DNA of 13,393 nucleotides from NCBI GenBank assembly GCA_036675035.1, contig JAKFFO010000138.1:1-13393 (forward strand). Direction: 5' to 3'. Both the position numbers and the translations under genes were made by a program. This DNA comes from MESE01 sp036675035. Lineage in GTDB: Bacteria; Pseudomonadota; Gammaproteobacteria; Burkholderiales; Burkholderiaceae_D. The notes below the pieces were generated by a model. That model ran no database searches. It was given only the letters and a program-made list of their open reading frames with translations, and was not told where the DNA came from. Shown piece after piece: positions 7,549 through 13,393 of the stretch. Numbering within the stretch: the first letter of the stretch is position 1; the number at the start of each line of letters is the position of its first letter.

Positions 7549-8697
7549 CTATTTTTTTCGCCAAGGTCCGATTTTTTCAAGCGCAGCTGCACGCCTCTGC
7601 AGCCACCAGCCGAACTGGTGCGGCCAAGATGCGAATCGTTCCGGATCATGCACCTGAAGCGCGGATTGCGCATGCCACGGCCAGCTCGGATCGTTCAGTG
7701 CCTCGCGCGCGATTGCGATAAGGTCCGCCTGACCGGCCGCCAGGACTTCCTCGGCCTGGGTCGGATCGACGATCAGGCCAACAGCCATGGTCGGAATCTG
7801 TGCCGCGCGCCGGATCTGTTCGGCGTAACTGACCTGATAGCCATAGTCGCGTACGCCAATCGCCGATACCGCACCGGACGCAACGCCGCCGGACGAGCAG
7901 TCGATGATGTCGATGCCGATCTTTTTCAGCTCGCGGGCAAACGCGATCGAGTCGTCAATTTCCCAGCCACCTTCCACCTGATCGACCGCCGACACGCGCA
8001 GGAAAACAGGGCGATCCGCCGGCCATGCGTCGCGCAGGATCGTAGCGATTTCCAGCGGCAGGCGCATGCGGCCATTGCGGTCGCCGCCGTATTCGTCGGT
8101 TCGCTTGTTGATGATCGGTGAAAGGAAGGAGTGCATCAGGTAACCATGCGCGCAATGCAGCTCGATTACCTCGAAACCGGCTTTCAACGCGCGCTGCGCC
8201 GCGGACCGGAAGTCCTGCTTCAGCGTCTCCATGTCGGCAATCGACATTTCTTTGGGAATCAGCCAGTTTTTGCCGACCGGTTCGGCGCTGGATGCGATGA
8301 CTTCCCACGGAACATCACCGCGGGCGATATCGTTTTCATCCAGAGGGCCGTTACCGTTCCACGGCCGCTGCATGCTTGCCTTGCGGCCCGCATGGGCGAG
8401 CTGAATGCCGGGCACCGCGCCGTGGGACTTCACGAAACCGGCGATCCGCGCCAGCGCCGGGATATGATCATCCGACCAAATGCCGAGATCGCCGTGCGTG
8501 ATTCGCCCCTGCGGCTGGACGGCGGTCGCTTCCACGATGACCAGGCCGGCGCCGCCCAGTGCAAACCGGCCGTAATGGACCAGATGGAAGTCGTTTGCGA
8601 TACCTTCCCGTGCCGAATACATGCACATCGGTGCGATGACGACGCGATTGCGAAATGTCGTATCGCGCAGCTTAAAGGAAGTGAACAGGACGGACAT
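7549..8697 (-). CDS. Old Yellow Enzyme family ene-reductase (YqjM/XenA-like)
   Basis: A 382-aa FMN-dependent NAD(P)H:flavin oxidoreductase with a TIM barrel, cytosolic. It belongs to the thermophilic-like/YqjM-XenA class: Cys25 and Tyr27 in APMCMYS (the redox-tuning Cys of that class), IQLAHAGRKAS (98-108), the substrate-anion pair H181 and H184 with proton donor Y186 in HCAHGYL, and the FMN signature GGDRNGR (204-210). Such enzymes reduce the C=C bond of enals, enones, maleimides, nitro-olefins and some unsaturated lactones. The start is supported by GGAG eight bases upstream (plus-strand 8706-8709). The gene follows the lactonase gene by 154 bp and precedes the cyclase-family gene by 66 bp, so it probably prepares a substrate for these hydrolases or acts on a shared pathway intermediate. 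All catalytic residues are present. Confidence 0.93.
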   Translation of the reverse strand: MSVLFTSFKLRDTTFRNRVVIAPMCMYSAREGIANDFHLVHYGRFALGGAGLVIVEATAVQPQGRITHGDLGIWSDDHIPALARIAGFVKSHGAVPGIQLAHAGRKASMQRPWNGNGPLDENDIARGDVPWEVIASSAEPVGKNWLIPKEMSIADMETLKQDFRSAAQRALKAGFEVIELHCAHGYLMHSFLSPIINKRTDEYGGDRNGRMRLPLEIATILRDAWPADRPVFLRVSAVDQVEGGWEIDDSIAFARELKKIGIDIIDCSSGGVASGAVSAIGVRDYGYQVSYAEQIRRAAQIPTMAVGLIVDPTQAEEVLAAGQADLIAIAREALNDPSWPWHAQSALQVHDPERFASWPHQFGWWLQRRAAALEKIGPWRKK

Positions 8698-8735
8698 TCG
8701 TCAATCTCCATGAAAGCGCAACGGGAAATCCAATT

Positions 8736-8763
8736 CACTGTGGGCGTGCCACTGTGGGCGTGC
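8736..8763. repeat. 14-bp perfect tandem repeat (two copies) upstream of the ene-reductase
   Basis: CACTGTGGGCGTGC occurs twice head to tail (8736-8749 and 8750-8763) with no mismatch. It lies 39-66 bp before the ene-reductase start on the minus strand, within the 154-bp gap after the lactonase gene. It may be a pair of regulator sites or a recent small duplication. Confidence 0.85.
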
Positions 8764-8835
8764 GATTGCTCCATCCCTGCGCTAAAACATTCTACGTCGA
8801 ATCTACAGCCGCTGTTTTGACACAGCTTATCGTTT

Positions 8836-8851
8836 CCGATACCGGTATCGG
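8836..8851. promoter_or_regulatory. 16-bp perfect palindrome directly after the lactonase stop
   Basis: CCGATACCGGTATCGG reads identically on both strands and begins at the base next to the lactonase stop codon (8852-8854 on the minus strand). As RNA it cannot form a stable hairpin without losing central pairs and it has no T-tract, so a DNA-binding dimer site for the following ene-reductase gene is the more likely reading. The palindrome is certain; the role is not. Confidence 0.5.
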
Positions 8852-9703
8852 TTATGGAAATCCCGCGCCAGGCACTTCGACTTGTACAGACAGGATCCGG
8901 CCATTACGTTCGGCGAGCGATTTTTCCGGTTTCGATACTCTGCCAGTCACCATGTACAAGGTGCGCCGGTCCGCGCCGCCCAATGCGCATGCGATCGCCT
9001 GATTCTCTGCCGGGATACGATTCGTGATTTCGCCATGCTCCTTTACCCGGATGAACTCCGAGGTCGGCGGCGACGCGACCCAGATCGCTCCTTCGGCATC
9101 CAGGCAGATTCCATCGGGCGATGCGTCGCCCAGAGTTGCCCAGACCCGGCGGCCGGTCAGCGTTCCATCGTCCGCGATATCGAAGGCAGTCAGCCGCTTG
9201 CCGAACGTCTCCGCAACAATCAGGGTTTTTTCGTCGGGGGTAATTACACAGCCGTTCGGGAACAGCAGGTCATCCGCTACCACTTGCACGTGTCCGTCCG
9301 GCGTCACCATCAGCAGAACCGTCGGCTGTACCGGCGCGCGGCCAACCAGGTCGAAGCCGAAGTTGCCGATGTAGGCGCGATCCTTCCGATCGACCACCAT
9401 GTCATTGCAGTGAAAGGGCGCAAGCGTGGACAGATCCGCAACCAGGGACAAGCCATCCGGATCCTGGCGCAACAGGCATCGATCCGTCATCGACACCACC
9501 AGCAGACGGCCATCGGACAGCCAGCCCAACCCTGACGGCTGCCCCGGAACTTCGACTACCGTGGTCTGCCGTCCATCCGCGCCGATGCAGCTTACCTTGT
9601 GTGTGTAGAAATCGGAAAACCACAACATCCCGTCATGCCAGCGCGGTGCTTCCGCGAAAGCCAGTCCATCTGCTACTACGATAGCTTCGTCTTTTTTATT
9701 CAT
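8852..9703 (-). CDS. SMP-30/gluconolactonase/LRE-family lactonase
   Basis: A 283-aa six-bladed beta-propeller hydrolase of usual family length. Metal ligands equivalent to Glu18, Asn154 and Asp204 of human SMP-30 are visible as E18 (FAEAPRW), N150 (LFPNGCVITPDEKTL) and D197 (SPDGICLDAEGAIWVA); N100-D101 matches the substrate-site Asn-Asp. The position of the sugar-binding arginine of SMP-30 is occupied by H98, so the substrate may not be a sugar lactone. The ATG at 9703 is chosen because AAGGGG lies upstream (plus-strand 9713-9718) and the E18 motif then falls at the usual place; the frame stays open to 9802 but the extra 33 residues look non-coding. No signal peptide is seen. It follows the transporter genes on the same strand and precedes the ene-reductase. 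The expected reaction is opening of a lactone to its hydroxy acid. Confidence 0.88.
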   Translation of the reverse strand: MNKKDEAIVVADGLAFAEAPRWHDGMLWFSDFYTHKVSCIGADGRQTTVVEVPGQPSGLGWLSDGRLLVVSMTDRCLLRQDPDGLSLVADLSTLAPFHCNDMVVDRKDRAYIGNFGFDLVGRAPVQPTVLLMVTPDGHVQVVADDLLFPNGCVITPDEKTLIVAETFGKRLTAFDIADDGTLTGRRVWATLGDASPDGICLDAEGAIWVASPPTSEFIRVKEHGEITNRIPAENQAIACALGGADRRTLYMVTGRVSKPEKSLAERNGRILSVQVEVPGAGFP

Positions 9704-9750
9704 CGCGTTTTGCCCCTTGCGTTGAGTGAGCGCCGTCAGCGTAGGAGAGC

Positions 9751-9764
9751 TGTCTGGCCGGACA
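9751..9764. promoter_or_regulatory. possible operator before the lactonase gene
   Basis: TGTCTGGCCGGACA is a 14-bp palindrome with one mismatched pair, 48 bp upstream of the lactonase ATG. Its place fits a repressor site, for example for a GntR- or TetR-type regulator, but no regulator gene is in the window and such short symmetry can arise by chance. Confidence 0.25.
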
Positions 9765-9969
9765 ATGAATTGCCCGCAGTTTGTAATTCCGTTAAAAGAC
9801 ACGCCGGAGAGAAGACAACAGCGCAGGTTACAAGTCCTGACGATTCATGATCGTAATCGATTCTTGGCGCGTAGTTTTCTCGAATCTCCACCGGAACAAG
9901 TAGCGACATCAAAAGCCGGTAAATAATGTGCCAGGCAGCCGGACCAAGCTGCGATGCCGGTGCGGAAAG

Positions 9970-10018
9970 ATGTCATGCGCGGACTCCGGCGATGATTTCC
10001 TGAATCCGCGCATGACAT
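9970..10018. repeat. long inverted repeat with 14-bp perfect arms
   Basis: ATGTCATGCGCGGA (9970-9983) is the exact reverse complement of TCCGCGCATGACAT (10005-10018), with a 21-bp spacer. The stem is too long to be chance in a 411-bp gap. There is no strong T-tract on either side, so a classical intrinsic terminator is not clear; an mRNA-stabilising stem after the highly expressed binding protein gene, a weak terminator, or a cruciform/operator is possible. Confidence 0.8.
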
Positions 10019-10056
10019 TTCTCAAATTGAAATGAAGTAAGAATGCCAAACGGCCA

Positions 10057-10095
10057 CGGGCGTGCACAGCGATGTTTCGATGCTGTTCACGCCCG
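10057..10095 (-). terminator. stem-loop just after the binding protein gene
   Basis: CGGGCGTGCACAGC (10057-10070) pairs with GCTGTTCACGCCCG (10082-10095), 13 of 14 positions, leaving an 11-nt loop. It lies 19 bases after the binding protein stop codon in the leftward direction. It has no T-tract on the minus strand, so it may work as a 3'-end protector or attenuator that lets the binding protein message outlast its neighbours, instead of a full stop. Confidence 0.45.
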
Positions 10096-10114
10096 CTTTC
10101 GCTTCATGAAGATA

Positions 10115-11296
10115 TTACTTGGCTGTGCTCAGGGCACGCAGGCTGAGGCCCTTGACCTTGCCATTTTCGATCGTGGCGATGTAGGTGTTGGCCAGCGAGC
10201 CGCCCTTGTCGTCGACGCCGTCGATGTCGTTTGGATTGTATTCGGCAGGCAAGGTCTTGAACGCCTTGTCCATCTGCGCACGAATCGCGGCGGCATCCTT
10301 GACGGTACCAGCCAGCTTCATCGCGGCTGCCGTCGCATGCACGGCAGAATAGTTCAGCGAGATTTCGGAGCTCGGATCACGACCTGGATTCAGCTTGCGG
10401 AATCTTTCCACAAAAGCCTTGGCATCCGGACGCTCGTCCGCAATCAGAGGCATCACGCCGATTGATCCTTCAAGAGGCCCGTATCCGCCGATGACCTTGG
10501 ACATTTCGTCCATTTTGGCCTGGTCGATGATGATGAAGCCGCCCTTGAAACCCAGTTCGCGCGCCTGCTTGACGACCAGCGCGGTCGGCTCGGATGCGCC
10601 GCCAATGAACATAACATCCGGTTTCGCTTGCAGTACACGGCTGACGCCGCTGTAGAAATCGGTAGCCTTGTTATAGGACATCGGATTCTCGGCAACGACT
10701 TTGCCGCCTGCAGCTTCCCATGCGGGTTTGAATGCAGCGGTCCATGCTTTTGCATAGTCATGATCGGCGTTGGCAATCGCAACATTCTTGCCGAACTTGC
10801 CCATCGTGGACTTGATGAACGGGTCGATGTAACCGGCAAAATCAGGCGGAATGCGGACGCTCATCTTGTTGCCGCGCGCAGTCACCTGTGCCAGGCTGGT
10901 ATAGGCCAGCAACAGCACATTGGATTTTTCATTGAACGCCTGCACTGCAAAAATGCCTCCAGAGTGAGGGACCAGGACTGCCGGGGTCTGATGCTGCTGG
11001 ACCAGGCGCTGTACGTTGATTGCTGTTTCGCTCGGATTGTACTTATCGTCGAAGGCGACGATTTCGAGCTTGTATTTCTTGCCGCCTACTTCGAGGCCCT
11101 TGGCGTTGATTTCGTTCGCGGCCATCTCCATGCCGGTCAGCACGTTCTTGCCGTAAAGCGCGGCGCCGCCGCTAAGCGGGCCGGAGTAACCGATCTTGAC
11201 GACTTCCTGCGCAACTGCAGAGCCTGCAGCCATCACCATGCCGGCTGCCAATACGACGGACAGACGGTTCAATTTCATTCTCAGCTTCAGTTTCAT
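10115..11296 (-). CDS. periplasmic substrate-binding protein of a HAAT-type ABC transporter
   Basis: A 393-aa Leu/Ile/Val-binding-type protein (type I periplasmic fold, Peripla_BP_6). The N-terminus is a Sec signal peptide: positive MKLKLRMKLNR, a hydrophobic core at about 12-25, and cleavage after AVA at residue 29, before QEVVKIGYSGPLSG, the usual first strand of the family. The ATG at 11296 is chosen for AAAGGAGA just upstream (plus-strand 11301-11308); the frame extends eight codons further without support. It lies 73 bp after livF. Members of this family bind branched-chain amino acids but also many aromatic or aliphatic carboxylates and amides. The neighbours here are catabolic genes and not amino-acid genes, which favours a carboxylate or lactone-derived ligand. 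The ligand is inferred only from this context. Confidence 0.92.
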   Translation of the reverse strand: MKLKLRMKLNRLSVVLAAGMVMAAGSAVAQEVVKIGYSGPLSGGAALYGKNVLTGMEMAANEINAKGLEVGGKKYKLEIVAFDDKYNPSETAINVQRLVQQHQTPAVLVPHSGGIFAVQAFNEKSNVLLLAYTSLAQVTARGNKMSVRIPPDFAGYIDPFIKSTMGKFGKNVAIANADHDYAKAWTAAFKPAWEAAGGKVVAENPMSYNKATDFYSGVSRVLQAKPDVMFIGGASEPTALVVKQARELGFKGGFIIIDQAKMDEMSKVIGGYGPLEGSIGVMPLIADERPDAKAFVERFRKLNPGRDPSSEISLNYSAVHATAAAMKLAGTVKDAAAIRAQMDKAFKTLPAEYNPNDIDGVDDKGGSLANTYIATIENGKVKGLSLRALSTAK

Positions 11297-11300
11297 TTGA

Positions 11301-11308
11301 TCTCCTTT
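11301..11308 (-). promoter_or_regulatory. ribosome binding site deciding the binding protein start
   Basis: AAAGGAGA on the minus strand ends four bases before the ATG at 11296. It selects that codon over the in-frame start at 11320 and over the internal ATG at 11278, which lacks such a site. Confidence 0.8.
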
Positions 11309-11369
11309 GTTATTAACCAACCATTCCTGCGCTTTACTTCAACTTCACGTTCGGTGGCACGCTGTCTCG

Positions 11370-12077
11370 TCAGGCTCCGATATACGCCTTGCGCACCTTT
11401 TCATTATTCAACAGCTCTTCCGGATTACCTTCCATCATGATGCGTCCGCTTTCAATCACATAGGCGCGGCTGGCGATCTTGAGTGCCGCGAATGCGTTCT
11501 GTTCCGCGAGCAGCACAGTGGTGCCGGCGCGATTGATCTTCTGGATTACCTCGAACACCTGCTTCACCACCAGCGGTGCCAATCCAAGCGAAGGCTCGTC
11601 CAGCAGCAGCGCTTTCGGCCTTCCCATCAATGCGCGCCCGATTGCAACCATTTGCTGCTGGCCGCCGCTCAACGACCCTGCGTTGGCATCCTTTTTTTCG
11701 TCGAGAATCGGGAACATCGCGAACACTTCTTCCAGCGAGCGGCTGACGCCTTTCTTGTCGGCCCGATGGACATAGGCGCCGAGCGTGAGATTCTTCAATA
11801 CCGACATGCCTGGGAACAGTTTGCGTCCTTCCGGGCAGTGCACTACGCCGTCATGCACGATTTGCGACGGCTTCATTCCGGTCAATTCCTTGTTGCCGAA
11901 GCGAATGCTGCCGGTAGAGGCCTTGTTCAGTCCGCTTATGGTTAGAAAAATCGAGCTTTTGCCGGCGCCGTTGGCTCCGAGCAGAACCACCAGTTCGCCT
12001 TCCTTGGCATGGATGCTGACGTTATCCAGTGCCCGGAAGCTGCCGTAATTCACTGAGACATTGTCAAGCTGCAGCAT
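11370..12077 (-). CDS. livF: HAAT-type ABC transporter ATP-binding protein LivF
   Basis: A 235-aa cytoplasmic ATPase of usual LivF length. Walker A GANGAGKS (34-41), canonical signature LSGGQQQ (136-142), Walker B ALLLDEP (156-162) with SLGLAP after it, and AEQN (191-194) where LivF proteins carry Gln in place of the switch His. The start codon is taken as the ATG at 12077 because GGGAG lies five bases upstream (plus-strand 12083-12087); an in-frame GTG at 12083 would overlap this site. It overlaps the end of livG by 14 bases, so the two are translationally coupled. It pairs with LivG to drive the LivHM membrane channel; LivH must lie outside the window. Substrate is set by the binding protein. 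Confidence 0.94.
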   Translation of the reverse strand: MLQLDNVSVNYGSFRALDNVSIHAKEGELVVLLGANGAGKSSIFLTISGLNKASTGSIRFGNKELTGMKPSQIVHDGVVHCPEGRKLFPGMSVLKNLTLGAYVHRADKKGVSRSLEEVFAMFPILDEKKDANAGSLSGGQQQMVAIGRALMGRPKALLLDEPSLGLAPLVVKQVFEVIQKINRAGTTVLLAEQNAFAALKIASRAYVIESGRIMMEGNPEELLNNEKVRKAYIGA

Positions 12078-12828
12078 GTTCACTCCCGAGATACGCTTCG
12101 ATTACGTGCGGATTGGAGCGGATTTCACTCGGTGTTCCTTCCGCGATTTTTTCACCATAGTTGAGCACCATGATCTTGTCGGCAAGATTCATGATCATGC
12201 TCATCTTGTGTTCGATAAGGCACACGGTCAGGCCGTTATTGACCATCTTGCGAATCAGGTCGGCAAGGCCGATGGTTTCTTCAGGATTGACTCCACCAGC
12301 CGGCTCGTCGAGCAGTACCAGCGAAGGATCGGTCGATAGCGCCAGCGCAAATGCAACGCGCTTGCGCTCTTCCTGTGAAATATCCGCTGCAACGCGGTGC
12401 GAGATGTGAGAAAGGCCGACGAAGTCGAGCGCTTCCTGCGCTTTTTCACGGCACTTGCGTTCTTCTTCTTTCAGGCGCGCGGTGCCGAGCAACACGTCCA
12501 GCAAGCCCGATTTGGTGCGCAGGCGATGTCCCACGATCAGATTGTCCAGCACCGTGGCTCGGTCGAACAGATTGGTGGTCTGGAAGGTGCGGGAGATGCC
12601 GAGTTTTGCGATCTGGTCAGCCCTCAGCTGCGTCACGTCCTTGTCGTTGAACAGGATGCGCCCCGATGTCGGACGATACATGCCGCTGATGAGATTGAAG
12701 AAAGTGGTTTTCCCGGCGCCGTTGGGACCGATGATTGCGTTGATTTTGCCCTTTTCGATGGTAGTGGTTACTTCGCGCACCGCTGTCAGGCCGCCGAACT
12801 GCTTGGTCAATGACTCAATCTTAAGCAT
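12064..12828 (-). CDS. livG: HAAT-type ABC transporter ATP-binding protein LivG, atypical signature motif
   Basis: A 254-aa cytoplasmic ATPase. Walker A GPNGAGKT (34-41), the LivG-typical TFQTTNLF (81-88, Q-loop) and DNLIVG, Walker B LVLLDEPAGGVNPEE (170-184), switch His in LIEHKM (204-209), and a C-terminus HVIEAYLG (241-248). The signature region, normally LSYGQQRR in LivG, reads ISQEERKR (150-157), with no glycine. The DNA there shows no frameshift and the flanking residues align, so this is a real variant. AGGAGG lies nine bases upstream (plus-strand 12838-12843) within the end of livM, and the start overlaps the livM stop by 8 bases (ATGCTTAA). Works with LivF under the LivHM channel. 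Confidence 0.93.
   Translation of the reverse strand: MLKIESLTKQFGGLTAVREVTTTIEKGKINAIIGPNGAGKTTFFNLISGMYRPTSGRILFNDKDVTQLRADQIAKLGISRTFQTTNLFDRATVLDNLIVGHRLRTKSGLLDVLLGTARLKEEERKCREKAQEALDFVGLSHISHRVAADISQEERKRVAFALALSTDPSLVLLDEPAGGVNPEETIGLADLIRKMVNNGLTVCLIEHKMSMIMNLADKIMVLNYGEKIAEGTPSEIRSNPHVIEAYLGSEHAAA
12083..12087 (-). promoter_or_regulatory. ribosome binding site deciding the livF start
   Basis: GGGAG on the minus strand stands five bases before ATG at 12077 and overlaps the alternative GTG at 12083, so translation is expected to begin at the ATG. The site lies inside the 3' end of livG. Confidence 0.7.
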
Positions 12829-13393
12829 GGGAGCTGCCCTCCTGATTTACCGGGGTAACGACACGGCTGGCTTCCGCTGGAATCTTGGCGGCAAGCTTGC
12901 GCGACTCGTTGCGCGCTTTCCATGCCAGATAGGAGCCGACCACGCCGTTCGGAACGAAAATCACCAGCAGCACCAGGATTGGGCCGAAGACGATGAAGCG
13001 ATAGTCCTGCAGGAATTGCAGATACTGTGTCAGCCACGGTATTGAAATCGATCCGAGAATCGGTCCAAGCAGGGTGCCGATGCCGCCCACCAGCATGTAC
13101 ATGGTCATGTCGAAGGTGTGCTCGACGCCGGCAATGGCCGGACCGAGGAATCGCACATAGCCTGCGTACAGGCCGCCGGCCAGACCGGCATAGAACACGG
13201 ACAGCATGAACGCCAGAATCTTGTTGCGCAGCAGATTGATGGCGATGGCTTCTGCCAGTTCATCGCCATTGCGAATTGCCATGAATGTACGGCCAAGAAG
13301 CGAGGTCACGATGCGGTGCATGACCCAGATACTGACGACCAGGAAAAACAGCACCAGGTAATACTGCGATCTGGGCGTCTCGAACTCGATACC
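12821..13393 (-). CDS. livM: HAAT-type ABC transporter permease LivM (N-terminal part outside window)
   Basis: The C-terminal 190 residues of an inner-membrane permease; the frame is open to the window edge, so the start is missing and the GTG at 13354 is internal. Visible hydrophobic segments are at about residues 11-29, 58-79, 98-118 and 131-152, counted from the edge. The cytoplasmic coupling (EAA-like) loop GRTFMAIRNGDELAEAIAIN (34-53) is followed by KILAFMLSVFYAGLAGGLYA (58-77), a typical LivM pattern. The last 35 or so residues are a charged cytoplasmic tail. The stop overlaps the livG start by 8 bases. It forms the channel together with LivH, which is expected further upstream on the minus strand. 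Confidence 0.92.
   Translation of the reverse strand, partial: GIEFETPRSQYYLVLFFLVVSIWVMHRIVTSLLGRTFMAIRNGDELAEAIAINLLRNKILAFMLSVFYAGLAGGLYAGYVRFLGPAIAGVEHTFDMTMYMLVGGIGTLLGPILGSISIPWLTQYLQFLQDYRFIVFGPILVLLVIFVPNGVVGSYLAWKARNESRKLAAKIPAEASRVVTPVNQEGSSHA

Larger units (their letters stand above)
9704..10114. other. 411-bp non-coding gap between binding protein and lactonase genes
   Basis: I find no convincing gene on either strand. The gap holds two long inverted repeats (9970-10018 and 10057-10095), a 10-bp palindrome CTTCATGAAG (10102-10111) just after the binding protein stop, a shorter symmetric stretch around 9841-9859, and a near-palindrome TGTCTGGCCGGACA (9751-9764) about 50 bp before the lactonase start. 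No promoter with both boxes close to consensus could be picked out. Confidence 0.6.

Noticed and set aside
7354..8121. 255-codon open frame on the plus strand
   Set aside because: Crosses the cyclase-family and ene-reductase genes in antisense and has no recognisable domain.
8131..8820. 229-codon open frame on the plus strand
   Set aside because: Mostly antisense to the ene-reductase gene, whose catalytic residues are all present on the other strand.
9704..9802. Longer start for the lactonase (33 extra residues)
   Set aside because: The extra residues do not look like the family or a signal peptide, and AAGGGG supports the ATG at 9703.
10628..11440. 270-codon open frame on the plus strand
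   Set aside because: Antisense to the binding protein gene, which has a signal peptide and a good ribosome binding site.

Overview
The window looks like a stretch of chromosome from a moderately GC-rich proteobacterium. The gene families and gene style suggest a betaproteobacterium of the Burkholderiales, but that is inference because there is no rRNA or other marker gene. I see no mobile element, tRNA, rRNA or CRISPR array. All genes look intact except the two cut by the window edges.

The window holds two gene blocks that converge at about 6.4 kb. The rightward block (1-6382) encodes the C-terminal part of an APH-fold kinase, an ACAD10/11-type acyl-CoA dehydrogenase, an AMP-forming acyl-CoA ligase, a short-chain dehydrogenase/reductase (SDR) and a second AMP-forming ligase. 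The kinase plus ACAD pair corresponds to the two halves of mammalian ACAD10/ACAD11. The whole set resembles the levulinate (lva) operon of Pseudomonas putida: ligase, reductase, 4-hydroxyacyl-CoA kinase and ACAD-like enzyme. The likely theme is activation of a 4-hydroxy or 4-oxo acid, phosphorylation of its gamma-hydroxyl, and rearrangement into beta-oxidation.

The leftward block (13393-6433) begins with a branched-chain/hydrophobic amino-acid type (HAAT) ABC transporter: permease LivM (cut by the window end), ATPases LivG and LivF, and a periplasmic binding protein. After a 411-bp gap with two large inverted repeats come an SMP-30/gluconolactonase-family lactonase, an OYE-family (YqjM/XenA-type) ene-reductase and a cyclase-family metal-dependent hydrolase. 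A strong hairpin separates the two blocks at 6391-6423.

Taken together, the blocks could form a catabolic island. The ABC transporter would import a small carboxylate or lactone-related compound, the ene-reductase would saturate an activated double bond, and the lactonase and/or cyclase-family hydrolase would open a ring. The ligases, SDR, kinase and ACAD would then feed the hydroxy acid into beta-oxidation. Each family assignment is well supported; the joined pathway and its substrate are inference.

Non-coding points of interest are a 14-bp tandem repeat before the ene-reductase, a 16-bp perfect palindrome touching the lactonase stop codon, two long stem-loops after the binding protein, and a palindrome over a possible -10 box before the first ligase. 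LivG also has an unusual ABC signature motif without the canonical glycine.
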